From: Nocardia aurantia
GTDB lineage: Bacteria; Actinomycetota; Actinomycetes; Mycobacteriales; Mycobacteriaceae
Assembly (NCBI RefSeq): GCF_009604425.1
Contig: NZ_WEGI01000002.1
Location: 62,001 to 126,000 of the forward strand
Reading direction: 5' to 3'
Length of the DNA stretch: 64,000 bases
A program made the translations under genes and the position numbers. Positions 19,129 through 27,650 of this stretch are shown here, in pieces (positions within the stretch are counted from its first letter, which is position 1; the number at the start of each line of letters is the position of its first letter). The notes under the pieces are model-generated. The model made no database searches. It was given only the letters and a program-made list of their open reading frames with translations, and was not told where the DNA came from.

Positions 19129-19647
19129 GTCGTCTTCCCCTCGTCCTTACTCCGTATATCCCGGAACCGGACTCACCGCCTCCGATCCCGTAGGGGAATC
19201 GGTTCGGCGAGTGCCGTCCCGCCGGTGGTGTACATCACGTGCACACCGGTCGCCGACCGGGCCGGATCTGTAAAACCCGTACCGGATCGCGCTCGGTCAA
19301 CGCAGGACATGCCCTGGTTGTTCCCGAATCTCACCTCGTGATTCACATCCTTCGATTCGAGTCGGGCCGCCAGACAATAGCGGACCCGACGGGAAAAGTC
19401 GCAATCAAAACACAGCGCTGCCGAAACTGAGGGGCAATCGTCACGCCACCGGGGATCGAACCCATCCGGCGCCCTGTTTTCGTGTCCGGACCTGCAGCGA
19501 ACCGTTACCGGGCCGAGATCGGCGTGCGCAGGTACCCGCATTCGCGGGTTCGCTCAGGGCGAACGGAGGACTTCCCGTTATCCGTCCGACATGCGGTCAC
19601 CAACGGCGGCGTGCGCGAACGTCGGCGCGAACTCGTAAGGTGTGCTC
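19129..19647. promoter_or_regulatory. Divergent intergenic region between DUF4193 gene and cei
   Basis: 519 bp, somewhat AT-richer at 19250-19420, with no coding frame showing family resemblance. It presumably carries the promoters of both flanking genes. I see no strong inverted repeat here. Confidence 0.35.
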
Positions 19648-20325
19648 GTGGTTTCACTGATCACCGAGGGCCGCGCCACCGACAAACGGGGCCGGCCGTT
19701 CCCCCGCCGACGTTATCAACCCTGGGTCGCCCTGGTGTCGATCCTGGCACTGGTCTGCGTGATCGTCTGGATCAAGGCGGCGACGACGGAACAGCACAGC
19801 CGGGCCGCCATGACCTGCAACACGCCGTCCGCGGCGGCCGACCCGAACGCGCCGAAGCCCGAGGGCCTCGGACAGCGCGTCGGAGCGTCCCGCCTGCGCG
19901 ATGTCGAGCCGGCGCCGCTGGCGCAATCCAAGGTGCGCGTCTACAACGCCTCCGGCCAGCGCGGCCTGGCCGAGCACATCGCCTCCCGGCTCAGCGACTA
20001 CGGATTCGCCGGTCCGCCCGCACCGCCGTTCGCCAACGACCCGGTGTACGTCAGCGGGGATCTGGAGTGCAACGGCCAGATCCGGTTCGGCGTCAACGGC
20101 CGGCCCGCCGCGGCCGCCGTACAGCTGGTCGCGCCCTGCGCCGAGCTGATCGAGGATCATCGCGGTGATGATCTGGTGGATCTGGCGCTGGGCTCGCTGT
20201 TCGGCAACGACCTGCGGCCGAGCACCGACGCCGAGGAGGTCCTCAAGTCGCTGAAGAATCCGGCCCCCGGCGGCCCGTCGATCGACTCGAGCCTGCTGGA
20301 AGCGGCCCGCAAGGCCAAATGCTGA
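19648..20325 (+). CDS. cei: Envelope integrity protein Cei (LytR C-terminal domain)
   Basis: 225 residues: short basic cytoplasmic N-terminus, one transmembrane helix (about 25-45, WVALVSILALVCVIVWIKA), then an extracytoplasmic LytR_C domain (KVRVYNASGQRGLAEHIASRLSDYGF onward) with paired cysteines. Orthologue of Rv2700, known in M. tuberculosis as Cei and needed for envelope integrity. GTG 19648 has AAGG seven bases upstream. A GTG two codons earlier is possible but lies too close to that ribosome site. Confidence 0.9.
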   Translation: MVSLITEGRATDKRGRPFPRRRYQPWVALVSILALVCVIVWIKAATTEQHSRAAMTCNTPSAAADPNAPKPEGLGQRVGASRLRDVEPAPLAQSKVRVYNASGQRGLAEHIASRLSDYGFAGPPAPPFANDPVYVSGDLECNGQIRFGVNGRPAAAAVQLVAPCAELIEDHRGDDLVDLALGSLFGNDLRPSTDAEEVLKSLKNPAPGGPSIDSSLLEAARKAKC

Positions 20326-20353
20326 AATTTGGCCTTCGCTTCGCTTCGGCGGG

Positions 20354-20419
20354 TTCGCGGCCCCCCTAGTCTCGGTCCTTCCCTCCTCCGGTCAGTCCAG
20401 GACCGAGACGGGCCGCGAA
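20354..20419. terminator. Large bulged hairpin after cei
   Basis: Outer arms TTCGCGGCCC (20354-20363) and GGGCCGCGAA (20410-20419), and inner arms GTCTCGGTCCT (20369-20379) and AGGACCGAGAC (20399-20409), give 21 perfect pairs with a 5-nt bulge and 19-nt loop. It starts 29 bp after the cei stop. It may end transcription from both sides, or be a structured RNA or mobile REP-like element. Confidence 0.65.
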
Positions 20420-20430
20420 CGACGGGGGTC

Positions 20431-20532
20431 GGCCACTACCGGGTTCGGCTGCTACCGGGTTCGGCCACTACCGGGTTGCCACTACCGGGTTCGGCTGCTA
20501 CGGGGGCTCGGCCAGTACGGGGTTCGGCTGCT
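20431..20532. repeat. Degenerate 16-bp tandem repeats
   Basis: About six copies of a unit alternating GGCCACTACCGGGTTC and GGCTGCTACCGGGTTC, starting at 20431, 20447, 20463, 20478, 20493 and 20510, decaying towards suhB. Non-coding, between cei and suhB. Confidence 0.75.
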
Positions 20533-20645
20533 CAGGATCGGGACGTGCCCGCGGACGACGGGGTTTGGCTGCTGTTGCCGCCTGGGGGCGCCAGGATGCG
20601 GCGCTTCCAGGGGGCCGAATGTGGCGCTCCGGGGACCGGGTCGAA

Positions 20646-21578
20646 TTAGTCGGGGATGGGGGCGGAGAGGCCCAGGCGGTCGAACAGGTCCAGGAGGTCG
20701 GCGGCGATGCCGGGGGCGGTGGCGACCACCAGTTCGCCGGTGCGGGCCACCGAGCCCGCCGGGGGTAGCACGAGGTGGGCGCCGGCCTCGGCGGCGATCA
20801 GGCCGCCGGCGGCCCAGTCCCAGGTGTTGAGGCCGTGTTCGTAGTGGGCGTCCACCCGGCCGGCGGCCACCATGCAGAGATCCAGGGCGGCGGAGCCGAT
20901 GCGCCGGATGTCGCGCACGTGGGGCAGGACTTCGGCGATCAGCCGGCCCTGGCGGGCCCGGCGGGCGGCGCCGTAGCCGAAACCGGTGGCCAGCAGCGTC
21001 ATCTCCAGTGAATCGACGTCGGTGCAGCGCAGGGGGATCTCGGTGCCGTCGGGGGCGGTGGCGGTGGCGCCCGCGCCCAGGGCGGCGCTGTAAGTGATTC
21101 CGCCGACCACGTCGACTACCGCGCCGGCCAGGGAGCGGCCGTCGCGCATCGCGGCGACCGACACGGCGTAGGCGGGGATGCCGTACATGAAGTTCACGGT
21201 GCCGTCGATCGGGTCGACGACCCAGACGGTGGCGGCCGGATCGGGGGCGAGGCTGCCGCCGCCCTCTTCACCGAGCACCCGGTCGGCGGGGCGCGAACGG
21301 CTCAGCAGGGTGCGGATCAGCTCCTCGGATTCGGTGTCCACGACGGTGACCGGATCGGTCGGGGTGCTCTTGCTCTGCACCACGCCGCTGCGCACCGGGT
21401 CGCGCTGCGCACCGGCCGCGAAGACCTCCGGGCGGCGCGCACGTACGTGATCGGCGGCGGTCCGGGCCAGGTCGACGGCTACTCGTCGCAGCTCGGTGAT
21501 CTCGGCTGGGGTGGCGGCGGGGGGCTCGGCGGGGACGGTGACGGTCATGCGGGAGTTCGTCTCGGGCACGGCATCCAT
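20646..21578 (-). CDS. suhB: Inositol-phosphate phosphatase family protein SuhB
   Basis: Mg2+-dependent phosphatase of the inositol monophosphatase family, in Mycobacteriales likely supplying myo-inositol for phosphatidylinositol, mannosides and mycothiol. 310 residues. Metal motifs: LGEEGG (Glu104/105), WVVDPIDGTVNF (Asp122, Asp125) and NTWDWAAGGLIAAEAG near the C-terminus. ATG 21578 is used; ATG 21548 (MTVTVPA) is equally possible because neither has a good ribosome site. Orthologue of Rv2701c. Divergent from ppgK. Confidence 0.92.
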   Translation of the reverse strand: MDAVPETNSRMTVTVPAEPPAATPAEITELRRVAVDLARTAADHVRARRPEVFAAGAQRDPVRSGVVQSKSTPTDPVTVVDTESEELIRTLLSRSRPADRVLGEEGGGSLAPDPAATVWVVDPIDGTVNFMYGIPAYAVSVAAMRDGRSLAGAVVDVVGGITYSAALGAGATATAPDGTEIPLRCTDVDSLEMTLLATGFGYGAARRARQGRLIAEVLPHVRDIRRIGSAALDLCMVAAGRVDAHYEHGLNTWDWAAGGLIAAEAGAHLVLPPAGSVARTGELVVATAPGIAADLLDLFDRLGLSAPIPD

Positions 21579-21744
21579 CGGAACACAGACCCGGCCTCTC
21601 GCGCATCAGGCGTGTCGGGGACGACACAGCGAGGACCGTTCGCGCGGCTGTTCCCCCGATGACCGGGTAAGGTGCGCGCGCACGGGTTCTATGCCGTCAG
21701 CACAGAATTTCCGTTCGGTACGACAGGAACGAGGAGAGTCGTCG

Positions 21745-22503
21745 ATGTCCGCTCGCGGGCTTGCATTCGGGATCGATATCGGTGGTAGCGGTGTCAAGGG
21801 CGCGGTGGTCGATCTGGCCACCGGCGAGCTCGCGCACGACCGCATCAAGATCGCCACCCCGCATCCGTCGACCCCGAACGCCGTCGCCGAGACCGTCGCG
21901 AAACTCGTGTCGCAGGCCGACTGGGACGGCCCGGTCGGGCTCACGCTGCCGAGCGTGGTCGTCAACGGCATCGCCCGGACCGCGGCCAACATCGACAAGG
22001 CGTGGATCGACACCGACGCCCGCAGCCTGTTCTCGCTGGCGCTCGGCGGGCGCGAGGTGGTGGTCCTCAACGACGCGGACGCCGCGGGGATGGCCGAGGA
22101 TCGCTACGGCGCGGCCCGCAACACCGACGGGCTGGTCATGCTCCTCACCTTCGGCACCGGCATCGGTTCGGCGCTGCTGTACCACGGCACGCTGGTGCCG
22201 AATACCGAGTTGGGGCATCTTCAGGTGGGCGGCAAGGAGGCCGAGCACCGGGCCGCGTCCTCGGTCAAGGAACGAAAGAATCTGTCGTACAAGGCGTGGG
22301 CCGGGGAGGTCACCAAGGTGCTGGTGACACTGGAAAATCTGTTCTGGCCCAACGTTTTCGTGGCCGGCGGCGGGATCAGCCGGGACGCCGAGCACTGGAT
22401 CCCCTTGCTCGGCAATCGGACTCCCGTGGTGGCCGCGCATCTGAAGAACACCGCCGGCATCGTGGGCGCCGCGATGGCGGTGGATGCCGGTATCGCGCCA
22501 TGA
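21745..22503 (+). CDS. ppgK: Polyphosphate glucokinase
   Basis: Phosphorylates glucose with polyphosphate or ATP. 252-residue ROK-type kinase: phosphate-1 loop FGIDIGGSGVKGAVVD (residues 8-23), NDADAAG (glucose binding), phosphate-2 LTFGTGIGSAL, and the KERKNLSYKAWAGEV segment found in PPGKs. ATG 21745 with GAGGAGAG upstream. Lies just upstream of sigA, as in M. tuberculosis (Rv2702-Rv2703). About the family's usual length, slightly shorter than Rv2702. Confidence 0.94.
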   Translation: MSARGLAFGIDIGGSGVKGAVVDLATGELAHDRIKIATPHPSTPNAVAETVAKLVSQADWDGPVGLTLPSVVVNGIARTAANIDKAWIDTDARSLFSLALGGREVVVLNDADAAGMAEDRYGAARNTDGLVMLLTFGTGIGSALLYHGTLVPNTELGHLQVGGKEAEHRAASSVKERKNLSYKAWAGEVTKVLVTLENLFWPNVFVAGGGISRDAEHWIPLLGNRTPVVAAHLKNTAGIVGAAMAVDAGIAP

Positions 22504-22521
22504 GCACCCCGGTTCGATCGT

Positions 22522-22527
22522 TACAAT
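22522..22527 (+). promoter_or_regulatory. Candidate sigA -10 element
   Basis: TACAAT in the ppgK-sigA gap, about 125 bp before the sigA start, would give a leader of about 118 nt. No good -35 is seen at the usual spacing; the ppgK coding end occupies that position. Confidence 0.4.
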
Positions 22528-22651
22528 GGAGAATGCCCGGCGGTGAGCCGGAGAAACCACCCCGGCCCGAGCCGGATTATCCCGACAGAACCGCTCCGCC
22601 GGAAGATCACTCTGGCGTGACGCCGCACGAGACCGTCACGAAAGGGCGTAC

Positions 22652-24076
22652 GTGGTAGCCACGAATACCCGACAGACCGCCGAATCGGCCGAAGCCGCCG
22701 ACTCCGCAGACATCGCCGCCGCACGGCCGGTCCGGAAGGCTGCCGCGAAGAAGGCGCCCGCCAAGAAGGCCGTAGCGAAGAAGGCGCCGGCGAAGAAGGC
22801 CGTCGGCGCCAAGAAAGCGCCGGCGAAGAAGGCTCCCGCGAAGAAGGGCACCCCCGGCCCCGACGGCGAGATCGATGAGACCCTGACCGACGAGGAGTCG
22901 ATCGATATCGACGACCTCGACGATCTGGACGTCTCCGACGACGACCTGCCCGACGAGGACGAGATCGTCGACGAGGTCGACGAGGACGAGGAGGAGGCCA
23001 CCCCCACCGCCGCCGTCCCCGCCGCGCCGGCCGTCGAGGCCGACGAGGAGGAAGCCGAGGAGCCGTCCGAGAAGGACAAGGCCTCCGGCGACTTCGTCTG
23101 GGACGAGGAGGAGTCCGAGGCGCTGCGGCAGGCCCGCAAGGACGCCGAGCTCACCGCCTCCGCCGACTCCGTGCGCGCGTATCTGAAGCAGATCGGCAAG
23201 GTCGCGCTGCTCAACGCGGAGGAGGAGGTCGAACTCGCCAAGCGGATCGAGGCCGGTCTCTACGCCACCGAGAAGTTCCGTGAGCTCACCGAGAAGGGTG
23301 AGAAGCTGGCGGTGGCGGTGCGCCGCGACCTCCAGTGGATCATGCGCGACGGCAACCGCGCCAAGAACCATCTGCTGGAGGCCAACCTCCGCCTCGTGGT
23401 CTCGCTGGCCAAGCGCTACACCGGCCGCGGCATGGCGTTCCTGGATCTCATTCAGGAAGGCAACCTGGGCCTGATCCGCGCGGTCGAGAAGTTCGACTAC
23501 ACCAAGGGCTACAAGTTCTCCACGTACGCCACCTGGTGGATCCGGCAGGCCATCACCCGCGCGATGGCCGACCAGGCCCGCACCATCCGTATCCCGGTGC
23601 ACATGGTCGAGGTCATCAACAAGCTCGGCCGCATCCAGCGCGAACTGCTCCAGGACCTGGGCCGCGAGCCCACCCCGGAGGAACTGGCCAAGGAAATGGA
23701 CATCACCCCGGAGAAGGTGCTGGAGATCCAGCAGTACGCCCGGGAGCCCATCTCGCTGGACCAGACCATCGGCGACGAGGGCGATTCCCAGCTCGGCGAC
23801 TTCATCGAGGATTCCGAGGCGGTCGTCGCGGTCGACGCGGTGAGCTTCACGCTGCTGCAGGATCAGCTGCAGTCGGTGCTGGAGACGCTGTCCGAGCGCG
23901 AGGCCGGCGTGGTCCGGCTGCGCTTCGGCCTCACCGACGGCCAGCCGCGCACGCTCGACGAGATCGGCCAGGTGTACGGGGTCACCCGGGAGCGCATCCG
24001 CCAGATCGAATCGAAGACGATGAGCAAGCTGCGGCACCCCAGCCGCTCGCAGGTCCTGCGCGACTACCTGGACTAG
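22652..24076 (+). CDS. sigA: Principal RNA polymerase sigma factor SigA
   Basis: 474-residue group 1 sigma factor for housekeeping transcription. The N-terminal 65 residues hold repeated [12 protein letters not shown] Ala/Lys/Pro units (about 30-65), then a strongly acidic stretch (71-140). Region 1.2 is at about 172-205. Region 2 ([51 protein letters not shown]) is at about 240-315, region 3 at 320-395, and region 4 ends [23 protein letters not shown] 22652 with AAAGGG upstream. Orthologue of Rv2703; ends at a strong hairpin. Confidence 0.97.
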   Translation: MVATNTRQTAESAEAADSADIAAARPVRKAAAKKAPAKKAVAKKAPAKKAVGAKKAPAKKAPAKKGTPGPDGEIDETLTDEESIDIDDLDDLDVSDDDLPDEDEIVDEVDEDEEEATPTAAVPAAPAVEADEEEAEEPSEKDKASGDFVWDEEESEALRQARKDAELTASADSVRAYLKQIGKVALLNAEEEVELAKRIEAGLYATEKFRELTEKGEKLAVAVRRDLQWIMRDGNRAKNHLLEANLRLVVSLAKRYTGRGMAFLDLIQEGNLGLIRAVEKFDYTKGYKFSTYATWWIRQAITRAMADQARTIRIPVHMVEVINKLGRIQRELLQDLGREPTPEELAKEMDITPEKVLEIQQYAREPISLDQTIGDEGDSQLGDFIEDSEAVVAVDAVSFTLLQDQLQSVLETLSEREAGVVRLRFGLTDGQPRTLDEIGQVYGVTRERIRQIESKTMSKLRHPSRSQVLRDYLD

Positions 24077-24087
24077 GTAGCGCACGA

Positions 24088-24120
24088 ACCGGCCCGGATG
24101 CCCTCGGCGTCCGGGCCGGT
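24088..24120 (+). terminator. Terminator hairpin of sigA
   Basis: Perfect 11-bp stem ACCGGCCCGGA (24088-24098) / TCCGGGCCGGT (24110-24120) with an 11-nt loop, 12 bp after the sigA stop. No T-run follows, as is usual in this group. Confidence 0.8.
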
Positions 24121-24192
24121 GCTCGTTCGGCGTGAGCGACGCGCCGGACGGATCGGGATGACAATCCCGGCCGGTCCCAGCAGACTCCTTGC

Positions 24193-25767
24193 GTGGAGCA
24201 GTTGTCGCTGGTGTTCATCCTGGCGTTCGCGACGATTCTGGCGCAGCCGGTGGGGCGTCGCACCGGATTGCCGCCGGCGGTGCTGATGACGGTGTTCGGG
24301 CTGGTGCTCGCGCTGTTGCCGTTCGTGCCGAATGTCGACATCAATCCCGAGCTGATCCTGCCGCTGGTATTGCCGCCGCTGCTCTACGCGGCCGCGCGGC
24401 GCACCTCCTGGCAGCAGTTCGCCGCCGACGCCGGCCCGATCCTGCTGCGGGCCGTCGGTCTGGTGGTGGCGACGGCCGTCGCCGTGGCGGTGGTCTTCCA
24501 TCTCTGGTATCCGGCGGTGCCGGTGGCCTCGGCGCTGGTACTCGGCGCGGTGGTCGCCCCGCCGGATCCGGTCGCGGTGAGCGCGATGGCCGGGCGGCTC
24601 GGGCTGCCGCGCCGCCTGCTGTCCGTGCTGGACGGCGAGGGGCTGTTCAACGACGTCACCGCGGTGGTCATCTACGACGTCGCGGTGCAGGCCGTGGTGA
24701 CCGGGCGGTTCTCGGCCTGGCACACCGCGCTCGACTTCCTGCTGTCGGCGCTGGTGGCGATCGGGGTCGGGCTCGTACTGGGCTGGCTGGGCAGCCGGCT
24801 GATGCGCCGGCTCGACGAGGCCGCCTGGCAGGTGGCGCTGGGCCTGCTGCTGCCGTTCGCGGCCTACGCGCTGGCCGATGCCTGGCACGGGTCGGCCGTG
24901 CTCGCGGTGCTGGTGTGTGCGCTGTATCTGACCGACGCCGCAACCGATTTCAGCGACGCCGCGTATCGGATCGTCGGTGAATCCTTCTGGGAGGTCATCG
25001 ATCTGCTCGTGACCGGGCTCGCGTTCGGGCTGATCGGGCTGGAGCTGACCACCGTGCTGGCGGCCACGGGCCCGAGCTGGCCGCGGCTGCTCACCGGGAC
25101 GGCGGTGGTCATCGCGGTGGTGGTGCTGCTGCGGCTGGGCTGGCTGTTGCTGTCGATGGTGCTGTTGCAGGGGACCCGCCGGGAGGCCGACGAGCCGCAC
25201 ACCTGGCGCGAGACCGTGGTCACCTGGTGGGCGGGCATGCGCGGTGTGGTGACCGTCGCGCTGGCGCTGGCCGTGCCGCTGACCACCGAGCACGGCCCGT
25301 TCCCGGGTCGCACCGAGATCCTGTTCTCCGCCTTCGCGGTGGTGCTGTTCACCCTGCTGCTGCAGGGGCCGACGCTACCGGCGGTGGTACGGGCGACGCA
25401 TGTGCAGGCCGACACCGAGATCGAGCGGCAATTGGAACGGCAGCTGTGGACGCAGATCCTGCGCGCCGAACTGACCCGGCTGGAGGAGATCGCCGACAGC
25501 GAGGATCTGCCGGACGAGATCTACCAGCGGTTGCGCGAGAACATCGAGCGGCGGCTGAGCCGTGCCGATCCGGATGCGGCCGACAGCACCGATCCGGCGA
25601 AGTCCTTCGACCGGATGATGCGGTTCACCGGCATGTTCCGCAAGATCAGCGAGGACGTGCTCGAGGCGGGCCGGGCGGAGGCGCTGGCGGCCCGTCGCCA
25701 GCCGGGCATGCCCCCGGCCCTCGTCGACCGGATGATGCGCCGACTGGATCTGCGGCCGATGTTGTAG
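24193..25767 (+). CDS. Na+/H+ antiporter of the CPA1 (NhaP/YjcE) family
   Basis: 524 residues with about twelve transmembrane helices over residues 1-400. The ion-binding helices show VAPPDPVAVSAM (Asp125) and DGEGLFNDVTAVVIYDV (Glu149, Asp154), diagnostic of bacterial CPA1 exchangers. A cytoplasmic tail of about 120 charged residues (IERQLERQLWTQILRAELTRLEE and onward) resembles those with regulatory roles. Cation specificity (Na+ or K+) cannot be read from sequence. GTG 24193 is chosen as the membrane domain begins at once. M. tuberculosis has no such gene directly after sigA. Confidence 0.88.
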   Translation: MEQLSLVFILAFATILAQPVGRRTGLPPAVLMTVFGLVLALLPFVPNVDINPELILPLVLPPLLYAAARRTSWQQFAADAGPILLRAVGLVVATAVAVAVVFHLWYPAVPVASALVLGAVVAPPDPVAVSAMAGRLGLPRRLLSVLDGEGLFNDVTAVVIYDVAVQAVVTGRFSAWHTALDFLLSALVAIGVGLVLGWLGSRLMRRLDEAAWQVALGLLLPFAAYALADAWHGSAVLAVLVCALYLTDAATDFSDAAYRIVGESFWEVIDLLVTGLAFGLIGLELTTVLAATGPSWPRLLTGTAVVIAVVVLLRLGWLLLSMVLLQGTRREADEPHTWRETVVTWWAGMRGVVTVALALAVPLTTEHGPFPGRTEILFSAFAVVLFTLLLQGPTLPAVVRATHVQADTEIERQLERQLWTQILRAELTRLEEIADSEDLPDEIYQRLRENIERRLSRADPDAADSTDPAKSFDRMMRFTGMFRKISEDVLEAGRAEALAARRQPGMPPALVDRMMRRLDLRPML

Positions 25768-25768
25768 G

Positions 25769-25778
25769 AACAATGTTC
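25769..25778. promoter_or_regulatory. AACAATGTTC palindromic motif upstream of the first MHYT gene
   Basis: With the preceding G it forms an 11-bp palindrome GAACAATGTTC just after the antiporter stop and about 250 bp before the MHYT start. The nine-base core recurs at 1771 and 29140, the latter before the second MHYT gene and eutB. Confidence 0.4.
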
Positions 25779-25914
25779 GCCCGGGGGACGCTACCGGGCG
25801 GTCCGCGCCGCCCGAATGTGTCAAGCGGGCTGAACACTGACCGGGGACGATGTGATCCGTCTCACGGGCGTCACCGCGGATCGGCTACCTGGGCAATCGC
25901 CGTCCAGCAACCCC

Positions 25915-25975
25915 AGCAAATTTCTATTAATTACCTTCGACAAATTTACTGCCTGCGAATTCCGCGCTAACGTTC
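25915..25975 (+). promoter_or_regulatory. AT-rich promoter island of the first MHYT gene
   Basis: A sharply AT-rich patch in otherwise GC-rich DNA, with CAAATTT twice (25917-25923 and 25941-25947). TTTACT (25945-25950) and TAACGT (25968-25973) are 17 bp apart and could be -35 and -10. Confidence 0.4.
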
Positions 25976-26028
25976 GGCGCACAGGCCTGCCCGTGAACGT
26001 CGAGAACCCTCCTGGCAAGGAATCCGCA

Positions 26029-26847
26029 ATGCTGGAAATAGACCAATTCACATACGGCTGGCCGACGCCCGCCCTGGCCTACGTCATGTCCGTCACCGGA
26101 TCGTTGCTGGCGCTGCGGTGCATGGTCCGCGCCCGCACCCATCCCGGACGCGGCGGGTGGATCGTGGCCGCCGCGATCGCGCTGGGCGGCACCGGAATCT
26201 GGGTCATGCACTTCATCGCCATGCTGGGGTTCTCGGTCCACGACGCGACCATCCGCTACAACGTGCCGATCACCCTGCTCAGCGCGCTGATCGCGATGGC
26301 GGTGGTATGGCTCGGCCTGGCCATCGTGGTCCGGCGGCCGGGTGACCCGTGGGCGCTGCCGATCGGCGGCGCGATCACCGGGCTCGGGGTGGCGGCCATG
26401 CACTATGCCGGCATGTACGGGATGGAGACCGACGCCTGGGTCCGGTACGACCCGTGGCTGGTCGGGTTGTCGATCGTCATCGCCGTCGTCGCGGCCACCG
26501 CGGCGCTGTGGTTCGCGATGCACGTCCGGGGGTTCTTCGTCACCGGTGGCGCGGCGGCGATCATGGGCGTGGCGGTGTGCGGGATGCACTACACCGGCAT
26601 GTTCGCGATGAGCGCGCGGATGGCCGATCACGTGCACCGGGTGGTCGGCGCGCAGGCCCACCAGGTGCTGACCCCGCTGATCGTCGGCGTCAGCATGGTG
26701 ACGATGGTGCTGCTGTTGCAGGTCGGCATCACCGATGTCGACGAGCCCGACCTGACCCGGATCGAGGGCCGGTACGCCAGCCGGTACTGGCCCAGCCGGG
26801 ACCAGCCGGGCCGGCACCGGCCGGCGGACCGGGCCCGCCGCTACTGA
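26029..26847 (+). CDS. MHYT-domain integral membrane sensor-like protein (copy 1)
   Basis: 272 residues with seven hydrophobic helices. The MHYT motif occurs three times: WVMHFIAML, AMHYAGMYGM and GMHYTGMFAM. The MHYT domain has been proposed to bind a metal (copper) and sense O2, CO or NO in the membrane. Here it stands alone, with no GGDEF, EAL or kinase output, and a short basic tail. ATG 26029 with AAGGA seven bases upstream. Its last 7 bp overlap the end of convergent eutC. A close paralogue lies on the other side of eutBC. Function unknown. Confidence 0.88.
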   Translation: MLEIDQFTYGWPTPALAYVMSVTGSLLALRCMVRARTHPGRGGWIVAAAIALGGTGIWVMHFIAMLGFSVHDATIRYNVPITLLSALIAMAVVWLGLAIVVRRPGDPWALPIGGAITGLGVAAMHYAGMYGMETDAWVRYDPWLVGLSIVIAVVAATAALWFAMHVRGFFVTGGAAAIMGVAVCGMHYTGMFAMSARMADHVHRVVGAQAHQVLTPLIVGVSMVTMVLLLQVGITDVDEPDLTRIEGRYASRYWPSRDQPGRHRPADRARRY

Positions 26848-27650
26848 CCGGGCCGGTCGAGTTCGGCCGGGGCGGCGCCGGTGAGTCCGCGGTCCGAGGT
26901 GTCCTTGAGGTCGATCCCGGAACGCCCCAGCCGCCGCGCGCCGGCGATCAGCCCCGCGACCACCGCCGCGGCGGCGGCATAACCGAGCCCGTCCGGCGGA
27001 TGGATGTTCGAGACGCAGTTGCGTTCGGCGTCGGTGCGGCCGGGCCGCGGCAGGTGGGTGAGATAGATGCCGAGGCTGTCGGCCACCGACAGTCCCGGAC
27101 GCTCACCGATCAGTACCAGTACCGTCGTCACGCCGAGCGCGGCGCCGATGTGATCGCCGAGCGCGACCCGGGCCTGGGTCGCGATCACCGGCGGTGCTAT
27201 CCGATACTGTTGCGCCAGTTCATCTTTCAGTGCGAGCAGGGTCTCCGCGCCGTGTTCGGCGAGGGCCCGCGGCGACAGGCCGTCCGCGAGCACCACGCCG
27301 ATCTCCGCGCCGGTGCGCGGCAGCGCCGAGAAGCCCTCGCCCGGCGTCGTTTCCGGCACCCGGCCGAGGTCGGGGCGGCGCAGATACTCCGACCGGCCGG
27401 CGGCGCGGCTGCGCACGAGTAGCGGCTCCCCCAGCCCGATTACCCGCACCCGGTCCGCGAATTCCGTTGTGTTCAAGGGGGTGTGGACCGCGTCCCGGGC
27501 GGCGGCGTGCGCCGCGCGCAGTTCCAGCACACGCGCGGTGGGCAGGGCGTCACCGGCTCGGCCCAAACCTATGCGCGCCTGGGTATTCCGCCGCAGTACC
27601 GCCCAGAAGTCCTGGGTGACATCGCCTTCCGTCGGATCCCCGGTCGTCAT
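26841..27650 (-). CDS. eutC: Ethanolamine ammonia-lyase small subunit EutC
   Basis: Small subunit of adenosylcobalamin-dependent ethanolamine ammonia-lyase, which splits ethanolamine to acetaldehyde and ammonia. 269 residues with family segments QARIGLGRAGDALPT, LADGLSPRAL, VALGDHIGAALG, VLIGERPGLS, and ERNCVSNIHPPDGLGY at the cobalamin-contacting end. The ATG at 27650 overlaps the eutB stop (ATGA), so the subunits are translationally coupled. No eutA reactivase, permease or microcompartment genes are nearby. An acetaldehyde dehydrogenase must be encoded elsewhere if acetyl-CoA is the product. Confidence 0.94.
   Translation of the reverse strand: MTTGDPTEGDVTQDFWAVLRRNTQARIGLGRAGDALPTARVLELRAAHAAARDAVHTPLNTTEFADRVRVIGLGEPLLVRSRAAGRSEYLRRPDLGRVPETTPGEGFSALPRTGAEIGVVLADGLSPRALAEHGAETLLALKDELAQQYRIAPPVIATQARVALGDHIGAALGVTTVLVLIGERPGLSVADSLGIYLTHLPRPGRTDAERNCVSNIHPPDGLGYAAAAAVVAGLIAGARRLGRSGIDLKDTSDRGLTGAAPAELDRPGQ

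Noticed and set aside
19173..19541. Possible 122-residue minus-strand gene in the cei/DUF4193 gap
   Set aside because: It has scattered cysteines but no domain pattern, no ribosome site, and lies in a probable promoter region.
22607..24085. Minus-strand open frame of about 490 codons opposite sigA
   Set aside because: Its sequence is the mirror of SigA codons with no family motif; sigA on the plus strand is certain.
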